A model generated the notes under the pieces. That model ran no database searches, was not told where the DNA came from, and saw only the letters and a program-made list of their open reading frames with translations. Position numbers and translations under genes: made by a program. Below, in pieces: positions 54,771 through 63,989 of a stretch of DNA of 64,000 nucleotides. The stretch is taken from the NCBI RefSeq assembly GCF_024448335.1, contig NZ_JAMOHM010000003.1, positions 369,621 through 433,620 of the forward strand, given 5' to 3'. Each line of letters opens with the position of its first letter. Position 1 is the first letter of the stretch. Origin of the DNA: Stutzerimonas frequens (lineage in GTDB: Bacteria; Pseudomonadota; Gammaproteobacteria; Pseudomonadales; Pseudomonadaceae).

Positions 54771-55188
54771 CGTTCAGGTACGGATCGCCGACTGGCAGCA
54801 GGACAATGCCGAATTACGGCGCATCCGCGAGGCCGTGTTCATTGCCGAGCAGGCCGTTCCGCCCGAGCAAGAGTGGGACGCCGACGATGCCGAAGCAGTG
54901 CACTTCCTCGCGCTCGAGGGAGGGTATCCGATCGGTACCGCACGGCTTCTGGCCGACGGGCAGATCGGTCGCGTAGCGGTACTGCGCGACTGGCGCGGCA
55001 TGAACGTTGGCGACGCGCTGATGCATGCGGTCATTGCCGAAGCTGAGCGTCGCGGCTTGACCGAACAGACTCTGACCGCTCAGGTCCATGCCACCGCGTT
55101 TTACGAGCGGCTTGGCTTCAAGGTTGTCAGCGACGAATTTCTTGAAGCCGGCATCCCTCATGTTGAGATGCTCCGCCGGAGCCACTGA
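54763..55188 (+). CDS. GNAT family N-acetyltransferase (ElaA/YjcF-like)
   Basis: 141-residue single GNAT domain. The acetyl-CoA loop is visible as QIGRVAVLRDWRGMNVGDAL (V-x-x-x-x-R/Q-G-x-G/A type, residues about 66-85), and a tyrosine lies late in the fold (FYERLGF). It overlaps the roxA end and precedes a small unknown gene, all on one message with purB-independent expression. Acceptor substrate unknown. Confidence 0.88.
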   Translation: MNSVQVRIADWQQDNAELRRIREAVFIAEQAVPPEQEWDADDAEAVHFLALEGGYPIGTARLLADGQIGRVAVLRDWRGMNVGDALMHAVIAEAERRGLTEQTLTAQVHATAFYERLGFKVVSDEFLEAGIPHVEMLRRSH

Positions 55189-55194
55189 GGCAAA

Positions 55195-55824
55195 ATGAGC
55201 GACGACGTCCCGGAAGAGCGAAGTGAGCAGATCGAGCTGCCGGCTATCGATTTTCACTCCCCGGGACGCTTCGCCGTTCACAATCCACCCATCGACCTAC
55301 CCGAGCCCGAAGCCTGGATGGCGGCTGCCTTCCTTCTCGGACAAGATGTCGGCATACAGCGTTTCGACAAAGCGAGCGAGGTTCGTCAGCATGCCCTGGC
55401 CATGCTGCAACAGGCGAGCCGCTCGGTGTGTATCTACAGCACCGATCTCGAACCCTGGCTCTATCACCACAGCAGCATCCAGCACGCCTGCACTCGCCTC
55501 CTGCTGGCCCATCCCCGAAACCAACTGCGCATCCTCGTCGGCGATGCCACTCGCGCAGTGAAAGACGGCCATCGCTTTCTTCAGCTTGCCCGTCGGCTGA
55601 CCAGCAATGTACATATCCGCAAGCTGAACCCCGACTATCCCGCGCAAAATGGTACCTATCTGATCGTCGACAATTGTGGCCTGCTGGAGCGCCCCAAGGC
55701 TGACCAGTATGCTGGCTTCGCCCTGTATCGCGACCCTGCCCGCGTGCGTATACGCCAGGCGGAGTTCGACAAGGCATGGGATCATGGCCTATCGGACGCA
55801 AATCTGCGGAGTTTTCTGTTATGA
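55195..55824 (+). CDS. Conserved protein with PLD-like fold (DUF7931-type), function unknown
   Basis: 209 residues, soluble, no signal peptide. The core (IQRFDKASEVRQHALAMLQQ, VCIYSTDLEPWLYHH, LRILVGDATRAVKDGHRFLQ) resembles a phospholipase-D-like half domain but lacks an HxK catalytic motif. Lies 6 bp after the GNAT gene and overlaps the next gene by 4 bp, so it is in an operon with both. Its conserved link to the GNAT gene suggests a shared nucleic-acid or modification role, but no function can be assigned. Confidence 0.7.
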   Translation: MSDDVPEERSEQIELPAIDFHSPGRFAVHNPPIDLPEPEAWMAAAFLLGQDVGIQRFDKASEVRQHALAMLQQASRSVCIYSTDLEPWLYHHSSIQHACTRLLLAHPRNQLRILVGDATRAVKDGHRFLQLARRLTSNVHIRKLNPDYPAQNGTYLIVDNCGLLERPKADQYAGFALYRDPARVRIRQAEFDKAWDHGLSDANLRSFLL

Positions 55825-56630
55825 ACCCTCGTATCGCGCTGCTGGCCGTCGCGCTCAGCACCTGTCTGCCACTGCAAGCGGCAACCGAAGTCATTCAGCT
55901 CAACAACCGCATGGCCGAGGATGTGCTGCCGGTCGCCGAATCGGTACTGGGCGGCCAGGGCCGAGTCACCGCATACGGCAATCAACTCATCGTCAATGCA
56001 CCGGATTCCCTAATCCGCGAGCTGCGGCAAGTGGTCGATCAGCTGGATGTAGCCCCCAAACGCCTGTTGATCAGCGTCGATACCCAAGACTCGGCTAGCA
56101 GCTCGACGGGAGGATATCGGGTAGACGGATCGGCACGCGCTGGCGACGTGGAGTTCGAAACGGGCCGCGGCGAGATCGGAGGCAGAGACCAGGTTCGCAT
56201 CATTCGTCGCAGTACCAACAGCCGGGACGGTGGCGTTCAGCAGATCCAGGCCAGCGAGGGCTATCCGGCACTGATTCAGGTTGGCCAGAGTGTTCCGCTG
56301 ACGACTCAGGGCACCGATGGCTATGGCCAGATCTATCAGCAAACCCAGTATCGTGATGTTCTGCGTGGTTTCTACGCCACCGCCACGGTGCATGGCGATC
56401 GCGTGCAGATCAGTATCAGCAGCAGCCGCGACCGACTCGCTCAGGGCCGCAGTGGCGTCGTCGAAGTGCAGAATGCCGATACCCGCGTCAGTGGGCGCGT
56501 CGGCGAATGGATCACCGTGGGCGGTGTCGATGAAAGCGCAAGTTCTGATCAGCGCGGCACGCTGCGTCGCTATTCCACCCAGGGCAGCCAGAACCTTTCG
56601 ATGCGCCTGAAAGTGGATGTTCTCGACTGA
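55821..56630 (+). CDS. Exported secretin N-domain-like protein
   Basis: 269 residues: Sec signal (MNPRIALLAVALSTCLPLQA), then a secretin short N-domain (TEVIQLNNRMAEDVLPVAES, GQLIVN-type strand, IRELRQVVDQLDVAPKRLLI) like NolW/GspD N-modules. A Gly/Ser-rich part and a C-terminal beta-domain (SSRDRLAQGRSGVVEVQNAD) follow. There is no secretin pore domain, so it cannot be a full secretin; it may be a periplasmic partner or pilotin-like scaffold. Start ATG 55821 overlaps the preceding stop (ATGA). Confidence 0.75.
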   Translation: MNPRIALLAVALSTCLPLQAATEVIQLNNRMAEDVLPVAESVLGGQGRVTAYGNQLIVNAPDSLIRELRQVVDQLDVAPKRLLISVDTQDSASSSTGGYRVDGSARAGDVEFETGRGEIGGRDQVRIIRRSTNSRDGGVQQIQASEGYPALIQVGQSVPLTTQGTDGYGQIYQQTQYRDVLRGFYATATVHGDRVQISISSSRDRLAQGRSGVVEVQNADTRVSGRVGEWITVGGVDESASSDQRGTLRRYSTQGSQNLSMRLKVDVLD

Positions 56631-57110
56631 ACCACTGCTGACGCGCAGAAGAATGTAGTGACCTAAAAAAAACACTACAAAACCATTGACGATGAAAAAA
56701 CAGCGGCGCATTATTGGCCCGCTCCCGCTAACCAGGGGCCCTGGCAAGGGTCTCCGGGGCGTGCTCCAGCCAACCAGCCGAGCCGTTCCGTGACTGTACT
56801 GCCCACAAGGCGGACTGACGAGGTTGCGACTGGAACGAGTCGTCCCGAGGGACGGGGTAGCGATTGACGCATCAGCCAGTCTGACCAGCTTCTCGTTGTT
56901 GTAGCGCACACGGCAGCCACGCCGGCTGTGGGCGCAGCAACCGGAACCAGCCAGCCCGGCGGTCGTATCCCCCCTTCTCCTTGGTTCAATCCTCGTCCCG
57001 GTCGATATTTCGACGCTCTGCCGCGTGTTGCCCGCACTGATCAGCGATAGCACGTAGGTTCGGTGGGAAAAAGTCGGTGCTCAACCACACTTATTTTTGA
57101 AGGATTGAAC
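56631..57110. other. Long non-coding region upstream of aceA
   Basis: 480 bp without a credible gene. Holds a TGTAGTG...CACTACA inverted repeat (56654-56679), then a GC-rich stretch with several perfect small palindromes (56732-56744, 56841-56854). No sigma-70 promoter is obvious. Confidence 0.6.
56654..56679. promoter_or_regulatory. TGTAGTG / CACTACA inverted repeat upstream of aceA
   Basis: Perfect 7-bp arms separated by 12 bases containing an A-run. The half-sites look like TGTAGT/ACTACA sites of the RpiR-family regulator RccR, which controls the glyoxylate shunt, but the spacing is longer than I remember for that regulator. Confidence 0.45.
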
Positions 57111-58706
57111 ATGTCCGCATATCAAGACGACATCAAGGCAGTTGCCGCCCTGAAAGAGCAATACGGCAGCAGCTGGGCCGCCATCAACCCTGAGTCCGTC
57201 GCTCGCATGCGCGCCCAGAACCGCTTCAAGACCGGTCTGGAAATCGCTCAGTACACCGCCGACATCATGCGCAAGGACATGGCCGAGTACGACGCCGACT
57301 CGTCCGTCTACACGCAATCCCTCGGCTGCTGGCACGGCTTCATCGGTCAGCAGAAGCTGATCTCCATCAAGAAGCACCTGAAGACCACCAACAAGCGCTA
57401 CCTCTACCTGTCCGGCTGGATGGTCGCTGCTCTGCGCTCCGAGTTCGGCCCGCTGCCGGACCAGTCGATGCACGAGAAGACTGCCGTTTCCGATCTGATC
57501 GAAGAGCTGTACACCTTCCTGCGTCAGGCTGACAGCCGTGAACTGGACCTGCTGTTCACCGCTCTGGACGCTGCTCGTGAGGCCGGCGATTCCGCCAAGG
57601 CTGCCGAGATCCAGAGCCAGATCGACAACTACGAAACTCACATCGTCCCGATCATCGCAGACATCGACGCTGGCTTCGGTAACCCGGAAGCCACCTATCT
57701 GCTGGCCAAGCGCATGATCGAAGCAGGCGCTTGCTGCATCCAGATCGAGAACCAGGTTTCCGACGAGAAGCAGTGCGGCCACCAGGACGGTAAAGTGACC
57801 GTTCCGCACGCCGACTTCCTCGCTAAGATCGCTGCCGTTCGTTACGCCTTCCTCGAGCTGGGCATCGACAACGGCGTGATCGTTGCTCGTACTGACTCCC
57901 TGGGTGCCGGCCTGACCAAGCAGATCGCCGTGACCAAAGAGCCGGGCGACCTGGGCGACCTGTACAACTCCTTCCTGGATTGCGAAGAAATCTCCGAAGC
58001 CGAACTGGGCAACGGCGACGTCGTGATCAAGCGCGAAGGCAAGCTGCTGCGTCCGAAGCGTCTGCCGTCCAACCTGTTCCAGTTCCGCAAGGGCACTGGC
58101 GAAGACCGTTGCGTCCTGGACTGCATCACCTCCCTGCAGAACGGCGCTGACCTGCTGTGGATCGAAACCGAGAAGCCGCACGTTGGCCAGATCAAGGCCA
58201 TGGTTGACCGCATCCGCGAAGTCATCCCGAACGCCAAGCTGGTTTACAACAACAGCCCGTCGTTCAACTGGACCCTGAACTTCCGTCAGCAGGTATTCGA
58301 TGCCATGGTTGCCGAAGGCAAGGACGTGTCCGCCTACGATCGCACCAAGCTGATGAGCGTCGAGTACGACGAGACCGAACTGGCTCAGATCGCTGATGAG
58401 AAGATCCGTACCTTCCAGAAGGACGGTTCCGCTCACGCCGGCATCTTCCACCACCTGATCACCCTGCCGACCTACCACACCGCCGCGCTGTCCACCGACA
58501 ACCTGGCCAAGGGCTACTTCGCCGAAGAAGGCATGCTGGCCTACGTGAAGGGCGTGCAGCGTCAGGAACTGCGTCAGGGTATCGCCTGCGTCAAGCACCA
58601 GAACATGGCTGGCTCCGACATCGGCGACAACCACAAGGAGTACTTCGCTGGCGAAGCTGCTCTGAAGGCGAGCGGTAAAGACAACACCATGAACCAGTTC
58701 CACTAA
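57111..58706 (+). CDS. aceA: Isocitrate lyase
   Basis: 531 residues, the long pseudomonad type. Cleaves isocitrate to glyoxylate and succinate in the glyoxylate shunt, needed for growth on acetate or ethanol and so linked to the upstream alcohol oxidation cluster. The active-site loop is EKQCGHQDGK (catalytic Cys in KxCGH). AAGGATTGAAC precedes ATG 57111. Codon use is strongly biased toward C-ending and GCT/CGT codons, indicating high expression. A strong terminator follows. Confidence 0.96.
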   Translation: MSAYQDDIKAVAALKEQYGSSWAAINPESVARMRAQNRFKTGLEIAQYTADIMRKDMAEYDADSSVYTQSLGCWHGFIGQQKLISIKKHLKTTNKRYLYLSGWMVAALRSEFGPLPDQSMHEKTAVSDLIEELYTFLRQADSRELDLLFTALDAAREAGDSAKAAEIQSQIDNYETHIVPIIADIDAGFGNPEATYLLAKRMIEAGACCIQIENQVSDEKQCGHQDGKVTVPHADFLAKIAAVRYAFLELGIDNGVIVARTDSLGAGLTKQIAVTKEPGDLGDLYNSFLDCEEISEAELGNGDVVIKREGKLLRPKRLPSNLFQFRKGTGEDRCVLDCITSLQNGADLLWIETEKPHVGQIKAMVDRIREVIPNAKLVYNNSPSFNWTLNFRQQVFDAMVAEGKDVSAYDRTKLMSVEYDETELAQIADEKIRTFQKDGSAHAGIFHHLITLPTYHTAALSTDNLAKGYFAEEGMLAYVKGVQRQELRQGIACVKHQNMAGSDIGDNHKEYFAGEAALKASGKDNTMNQFH

Positions 58707-58743
58707 GAACCGGTTCGCAGCCTCACAGGCTGCGGTGTGAAGG

Positions 58744-58775
58744 AAGCCCCGGCATTCGCCGGGGCTTTTTTTTGC
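58744..58775 (+). terminator. Rho-independent terminator of aceA
   Basis: AAGCCCCGGC - ATTC - GCCGGGGCTT stem followed by TTTTTT. Confidence 0.93.
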
Positions 58776-58821
58776 GACTGATTGAGTGGTGTACGGTTAC
58801 GCTTCGTCGGCCAGCGCCCCA

Positions 58822-58840
58822 CTGTCATTCTCTTGTCGCA
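58822..58840 (+). promoter_or_regulatory. Candidate Pho box upstream of phoX
   Basis: CTGTCAT followed by TTGTCGC with the TGTC cores exactly 11 bp apart (58823 and 58834), the PhoB direct-repeat pitch. First half perfect, second half 4 of 7. About 50 bp before the phoX GTG. Confidence 0.55.
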
Positions 58841-58890
58841 TACGAACCTTAGCGTCATGGCTCCGACAACAATCGTTATGGAGCTGCGCC

Positions 58891-60885
58891 GTGATTACTG
58901 AGAACAACGACATTCTGTTCGGCAACGGGGACGAGTTGCCCAGTAACCATTCGACGAATCCGCATATCCAGGATGTGATTTCCCTCGGCCGACGCAAAGT
59001 CCTCGCGGGCGGCGCAGCCATGGGCGCCCTGGCCTTTCTCGGCGCATCCCTTCCCGGCCTCGCGCAAGCGGCAGAGCCGATGGCCCGTGGCATCAAGGAT
59101 GTTCCGTTCAGACGTCGTACCCGCCTGCCCTTTGCGCCAGTGGCTGTTACCCGAGCCGACACCATCACTGTACCCGCTGGCTATACCGCGACCACCTTCA
59201 TTCCCTGGGGTACCCCGATTACCGGACGCTACCCAGCCTGGCTGGAAGACGCCAGCAACAATGCGGAAGATCAGGCCCAACAGGTCGGCATGCACCACGA
59301 CGGAATGCACTTCTTCCCCATGAATGCGAGGCTGGGCGGTCGGCAGAGCGACCACGGCTTGCTGGTCCTCAATCACGAGTACATCGATGCCCCCCTGCTC
59401 CACCCTAACGGTCCGACCGTCGTGGATGGCAAGCGCGTCAATGTCGACGAGGTCCGCAAGGAGATCAATGCTCACGGCGTCTCGGTAGTCGAGATTCGTC
59501 GTGGCCCCCGGGGCGAGTGGTCCGTGCTGCCCAGCTCACGCAATCGACGTATTACCGGTGCGACGCCGATGCGCATCGAAGGACCTGCACGAGGCCATGC
59601 CTTGATGCGAACCCGCTACAGCCCGAGTGGGACTTCAACCCGTGGCACACTCAACAACTGCTCCAATGGCCATACACCTTGGGGCACCTACCTGACCTGC
59701 GAAGAAAACTGGGCCGGTTACTTCGCCAGTGCTGATTCCGAGCTTCCACGTGAGCTCAGCCGCTACGGCGTGCGTGGTAGTGGCCGCTACGGATGGGAGA
59801 CAGTCGCGGGCGACGAGTTCGAGCGCTTCAACGCAACGCGGACCGCAGCAGACGCCAGTGGTGATTATCGAAACGAGCCGAACACCTTCGGCTGGATCGT
59901 GGAGATCGACCCATTCGATCCTACCTCAACTCCCGTCAAGCACACCGCCTTAGGCCGCTTCGCTCACGAAGGCCTGGTGTTCGCCCCAGTAAAGCCTGGC
60001 CGTCCCGTGGTCTGCTATTCCGGAGATGACTCGCAGAACGAATACATCTACAAGTACGTCAGCCTCGACAAATATCGGCCTCAGCGCAGCGACGGGCGCC
60101 TGCTGGACGATGGCGTCCTCTACGTGGCGCGTTTCAACCCGGATGGCAGTGGCGACTGGCTGGCGCTGGATCATGCCAACCCTGCGTTTCAGCGCGCCTG
60201 CAAGGCCGCTGGCGTTCGGTTCGCCGATCAGGGAGAGGTGCTGATCAATACCCGCCTGGCCGCCGATATCGTTGGTGCAACGAAAATGGATCGCCCGGAA
60301 TGGGGTGCGGTACATCCTGACACGGGTGAGGTGTATTTCACGCTCACCAACAACAGCGGTCGCCAGCAGTCCGATGCGGCCAACCCGCGTTCACCGAATG
60401 CGTTCGGCCATATCATTCGCTGGCGCGAAGCGAGCCGGGATTTTGCCGGCACCCGATTCACCTGGGATATCTACCTGCTCGCCGGCCCCGAGGAAAACAG
60501 CCGGAGCCCGAAAGGCCGTGCGCTGGACGCCACGAATATCCTGGCCAGCCCCGATGGATTGTGGTTCGACGATGAAGGGCGCCTGTGGATCCAGACCGAC
60601 ATGAGCGGCAGTCAGTTGAGCTCCGGTCCGTTTGGCAACAACCAGATGCTGGTTTCCGACCCGAGAACAGGTGAAACCAAGCGTTTCCTGGTCGGCCCGC
60701 TGGGTGCCGAGGTGACAGGAATCACGGCAACGCCAGACTTCCGCACGCTCTTCGTGAACATCCAGCATCCGGGTGAGGGTTCGACCTCGACGAACTACAC
60801 GAGCACCTGGCCAGACGGCGCTGGTCGGCGTCCGCGCTCGGCCACCGTCATCATCACTCGTGAAGATGGTAAGCGCCTGATGTAA
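58891..60885 (+). CDS. phoX: Alkaline phosphatase PhoX (Tat-exported)
   Basis: 664 residues, PhoX family, a calcium/iron phosphatase releasing phosphate from organic phosphoesters. The N-terminus carries a Tat signal with GRRKVLAGG (Arg34-Arg35) and cleavage near residue 60 (AQAAEP). The catalytic-region motifs RFAHEG, NNCSNGHTPWGTYLTCEENW and FVNIQHPGEG are present. I chose GTG 58891 because GGAG lies 7 bp upstream; in-frame ATG-like upstream codons lack a ribosome site. A Pho-box-like repeat precedes it. Confidence 0.92.
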   Translation: MITENNDILFGNGDELPSNHSTNPHIQDVISLGRRKVLAGGAAMGALAFLGASLPGLAQAAEPMARGIKDVPFRRRTRLPFAPVAVTRADTITVPAGYTATTFIPWGTPITGRYPAWLEDASNNAEDQAQQVGMHHDGMHFFPMNARLGGRQSDHGLLVLNHEYIDAPLLHPNGPTVVDGKRVNVDEVRKEINAHGVSVVEIRRGPRGEWSVLPSSRNRRITGATPMRIEGPARGHALMRTRYSPSGTSTRGTLNNCSNGHTPWGTYLTCEENWAGYFASADSELPRELSRYGVRGSGRYGWETVAGDEFERFNATRTAADASGDYRNEPNTFGWIVEIDPFDPTSTPVKHTALGRFAHEGLVFAPVKPGRPVVCYSGDDSQNEYIYKYVSLDKYRPQRSDGRLLDDGVLYVARFNPDGSGDWLALDHANPAFQRACKAAGVRFADQGEVLINTRLAADIVGATKMDRPEWGAVHPDTGEVYFTLTNNSGRQQSDAANPRSPNAFGHIIRWREASRDFAGTRFTWDIYLLAGPEENSRSPKGRALDATNILASPDGLWFDDEGRLWIQTDMSGSQLSSGPFGNNQMLVSDPRTGETKRFLVGPLGAEVTGITATPDFRTLFVNIQHPGEGSTSTNYTSTWPDGAGRRPRSATVIITREDGKRLM

Positions 60886-60894
60886 ACGCCAAGG

Positions 60895-60914
60895 GGCCTG
60901 GCGAGGGCCAGGCC
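60895..60914. terminator. Hairpin between phoX and the AI-2E gene
   Basis: GGCCTGGC / GCCAGGCC with a 4-base loop between convergent genes; no T-run. Confidence 0.4.
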
Positions 60915-60930
60915 TCCCCCGCGTCGGCAA

Positions 60931-61992
60931 TCATTGACCCGGTGGGGGCTCTTCAGGTGAAGTGAACAGCCCCCATGTCGATATGAACAAAGCCGCCACC
61001 AGCGGACCGATCACGAACCCGTTCAAACCGAAAAGCGCCAGACCGCCCAGCGTCGAGATCAGCACGACGTAATCGGGCATCTTGGTGTCTTTGCCCACCA
61101 GGATGGGCCTGAGAATGTTGTCCACCAGGCCGATCACCAGCACGCCATAGAGTGTGAGAATCACCCCCTGCCAGATCGCCCCGGTCATCAGAAAGTAGAT
61201 GGCGACGGGCGTCCAGATCAGTCCGGCCCCCACCGCGGGGAGCAACGACAGAAACGCCATCAACACACCCCAAAGCAGCGCGCCGGATATGCCGAGTACG
61301 GCGAAGATGATTCCGCCCAGAGCCCCCTGAGTGACGGCGACCAGAATGTTGCCCTTCACCGTCGCACGTACCACACGGGTGAACTTGTTGAAAAGGCGCC
61401 TTTTCTGGGCATCGCTGAGCGGAATGGCCTTTCTGATCCGTGCCACCAGCTCTCGACCGTCCCGGATGAAAAAGAACAGCAGATACAACATCACGAAGAA
61501 GCTGATAAGGAACTGAAACGTCCCCTGACCGAAGCTGAACGCCTTGGTGGCGAGAAACTGACTGCCCTCGAGCGCACCCGATGCCAGCCGCTCCCGCATG
61601 GAGTCCAGATCGCCGAAGCCGAAGCGCTGAAGCTGCAGCTGGACCGATTGAGGTAACAGCTCCCGCAGACCCGATACGAGGCGACCAATGTCCAGCTCGC
61701 CGCTCTCTATCTGCTTGTAGAGGGTCGCGCCTTCCTGAACCAGCATGCCCGTAATCAGAATGACAGGTAGCACGGCAACCAGCAGGCAGACCAGCAAGGT
61801 AAACAATGCCGTCAGATTGCGGCGCTGACTGAACCGCCGGTAAAGGTAGCGCTGCAAGGGTGCAAAGATGATGGCGAGAATGACCGCCCAGAAGACTGCT
61901 CCATAGAACGGCAACAGAATCCAGCCGAACGCCAGGGAAACCACTACCAGCAGCGCGAGGAAGACTTTCTGCTCGAGCGTCGAGTTGACCAT
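60931..61992 (-). CDS. AI-2E family transporter (PerM/TqsA-like)
   Basis: 353-residue inner-membrane protein with about eight helices: paired helices at the N-terminus (LALLVVVSLAFGWILLPFYG), a large soluble segment (about 90-150), and a C-terminal bundle with the family motif VLGISGALLWGVLMAFLSLL and GLALFGLNGFVIGPLVAALF. Members export autoinducer-2 or act as Na+(Li+)/H+ antiporters; the substrate here is unknown. The gene lies 117 bp downstream of the NhaC-like gene, on the same strand. Confidence 0.88.
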   Translation of the reverse strand: MVNSTLEQKVFLALLVVVSLAFGWILLPFYGAVFWAVILAIIFAPLQRYLYRRFSQRRNLTALFTLLVCLLVAVLPVILITGMLVQEGATLYKQIESGELDIGRLVSGLRELLPQSVQLQLQRFGFGDLDSMRERLASGALEGSQFLATKAFSFGQGTFQFLISFFVMLYLLFFFIRDGRELVARIRKAIPLSDAQKRRLFNKFTRVVRATVKGNILVAVTQGALGGIIFAVLGISGALLWGVLMAFLSLLPAVGAGLIWTPVAIYFLMTGAIWQGVILTLYGVLVIGLVDNILRPILVGKDTKMPDYVVLISTLGGLALFGLNGFVIGPLVAALFISTWGLFTSPEEPPPGQ

Positions 61993-62109
61993 TGTTGACC
62001 CTGTCGCTGCGTATCGTTCTGTTTAGTCAACGAGCGAGAGCGCGAGTGCGGGCCAGACGACTGATTCGCGACAGGGGCCGTTGTTGTCCGAACGGCCCTT
62101 TTCTTCGGT

Positions 62110-63426
62110 TCAGAGGGTCATCGCTGCCAGCCAGCCGAACGCGAGCAGCGGCAGGTTGTAGTGCAGGAAGGTCGGCACGACGGTATCCCAGATATGGTTA
62201 TGCTGACCGTCGGCATTCAGACCGGCCGTTGGCCCAAGCGTGGAATCGGATGCAGGGGAACCACCATCGCCGAGCGCGCCGGCTGTGCCAACGAGACTCA
62301 CGATCGCCAAGGGGCTGAAGCCCAGCTCGACGCCAAGCGGCACGAAAATGGCCGCGATGATTGGCACTGTCGAGAAAGAAGAACCGATGCCAATCGTGAC
62401 GAGCAAACCGACCAGAAGCATCAACAGGGCGCCGATGGCCTTGCTGCTGCCGATCCACGCAGTAGATGCGTCTACCAGCAGTTTCACCTCACCGGTTTCA
62501 CGCATCACTTCAGCGAAACCAGCGGCGGCAATCATGATGAAGCCGATCATGGCCATCATTTTCATGCCGTCGGTAAAAAGGTCATCCGCTTCCCGCCAGC
62601 GCACCACACCGGAGACCGAAAAGATCACAAACCCTGCGAGTGCGCCGAGAATCATCGAGTCCAGCCACAGCTGAATAACGAACGCCGCAGCAACGGCAAT
62701 GCCTGCCACCACCAACGTTAGAGGGCTGTAACGTACCGAACTGAGCTCCACCTGCTCGATGCGAGCAAGGTCATATTCACGCGGCTTACGGTAGCTATAG
62801 AAGGCAATCGCCAGCCCTGACAACATGCCCAAAGCTGGGATCAGCATCGCCTGGGTGACCTTGATGCCGGTTACATCCACACCGCTTTTGGCAACGTTGG
62901 CGAGCAGAATCTCATTGAGGAAGATGTTGCCGAACCCAACCGGAAGAAACATGTAAGGAGTGATCAGCCCGAACGCGAGCACACAGGCAACCAGGCGCCG
63001 GTCGATCTTCATCTTCGATAGTACGTAAAGTAACGGCGGAACCAGCAAAGGAATAAACGCAATATGAATCGGCAGGATGTTCTGGGACGAGATCGCTACC
63101 GCCAGCAGAAGTGCGATCATCATCGACTTCACCGCACCGGTGCCTTGGCTGCCTTGCTTTCCGACCAAAGCCAGAGCCTTGTCGGCAAGCGCGTGGGCCA
63201 GACCGCTCTTGCCGATGGCTACGGCGAACGCACCAAGCAGAGCATATGACAACGCCACTGTCGCTCCACCACCCAGGCCCTTGTTGAAAGCGGCGAGGCT
63301 GCCTTCGATACCCAACCCGCCAATCAACCCACCGGCCATGGCCCCGGCAATAAGTGCAACGACCACGTGCACGCGGCAAAGGCTCAAGACCAGCATGATG
63401 CCGACCGCCGCAACAACTGCGTTCAT
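62110..63426 (-). CDS. Na+/H+ antiporter-family (NhaC superfamily, YuiF-like) transporter
   Basis: 438-residue inner-membrane protein with about 11 helices. The N-terminal antiporter domain ([20 protein letters not shown]) and the signature [20 protein letters not shown] near the C-terminus mark the NhaC/YuiF group. Some members carry sodium against protons, others amino acids such as histidine; which applies here is open. ATG 63426 follows GGAG; the longer frame upstream is not conserved. Confidence 0.85.
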   Translation of the reverse strand: MNAVVAAVGIMLVLSLCRVHVVVALIAGAMAGGLIGGLGIEGSLAAFNKGLGGGATVALSYALLGAFAVAIGKSGLAHALADKALALVGKQGSQGTGAVKSMMIALLLAVAISSQNILPIHIAFIPLLVPPLLYVLSKMKIDRRLVACVLAFGLITPYMFLPVGFGNIFLNEILLANVAKSGVDVTGIKVTQAMLIPALGMLSGLAIAFYSYRKPREYDLARIEQVELSSVRYSPLTLVVAGIAVAAAFVIQLWLDSMILGALAGFVIFSVSGVVRWREADDLFTDGMKMMAMIGFIMIAAAGFAEVMRETGEVKLLVDASTAWIGSSKAIGALLMLLVGLLVTIGIGSSFSTVPIIAAIFVPLGVELGFSPLAIVSLVGTAGALGDGGSPASDSTLGPTAGLNADGQHNHIWDTVVPTFLHYNLPLLAFGWLAAMTL

Positions 63427-63623
63427 TTCAAATCTCCGTATAAACGACCAAGTCGCGTAGAAAAGCGCCGCACTCTGCAGCAACTGCGCAGAACTGTCAA
63501 AATCGGAACGGCACATTCAAGACGAATGAGCGTAATCTGAGTTGCCAGTAGCCGTTCCCTATCACTAGCTCGGCGTTAGCGAATACCAGCTTTTTACTGA
63601 GCAGATAAAATCCAACGCGATCA

Positions 63624-63989
63624 TCACTCACCACGGTATTCACAACCGCTTGTGCAGGTCTCGTGAATGCGGACGCGGGAAAGCTCTGGAAGCAGCGGCT
63701 TCAGCTCATTCCAGATCCATTTCGCCAGGTTCTCGCTGGTGGGGTTTTCCAGACCGGGAATGTCGTTCAGATAGTTGTGATCCAAACGCTCGTAGAGCGG
63801 TTTGAAGATGGATTTCAGCTCACCGAAATCCCGAATCCAACCAGTATGTGGATCCACTGGCCCACTTATATACAAGGCAACACGGAAGGAGTGGCCATGC
63901 AGCCGCCCGCATTTGTGTCCTTGCGGTACGTGCGGCAAACGGTGCGCCGACTCGAATGTGAATTCTTTGAATATTTCCACTGTATGCAC
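63624..63989 (-). CDS. queD: 6-carboxy-5,6,7,8-tetrahydropterin synthase QueD (start near the window edge)
   Basis: 121 residues read from GTG 63989. Second step of queuosine/7-deazaguanine synthesis. Zinc ligands are His16 (ESAHRLP), His31 and His33 (RLHGHS), catalytic Cys27 (HKCGRL); the C-terminal [10 protein letters not shown] is family-specific and very close to E. coli QueD. The frame remains open to the window edge, so the true start could lie just outside. About 198 bp upstream of the NhaC-like gene. Confidence 0.92.
   Translation of the reverse strand: MHTVEIFKEFTFESAHRLPHVPQGHKCGRLHGHSFRVALYISGPVDPHTGWIRDFGELKSIFKPLYERLDHNYLNDIPGLENPTSENLAKWIWNELKPLLPELSRVRIHETCTSGCEYRGE

Noticed and set aside
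56010..57053. 347-residue minus-strand frame spanning the aceA upstream gap
   Set aside because: Largely antisense to the secretin-N gene, no conserved segment and no ribosome site; the gap is better read as non-coding.
57081..58703. 540-residue open frame antisense to aceA
   Set aside because: Shadow of a strongly expressed gene; extends over the entire sense gene without independent support.
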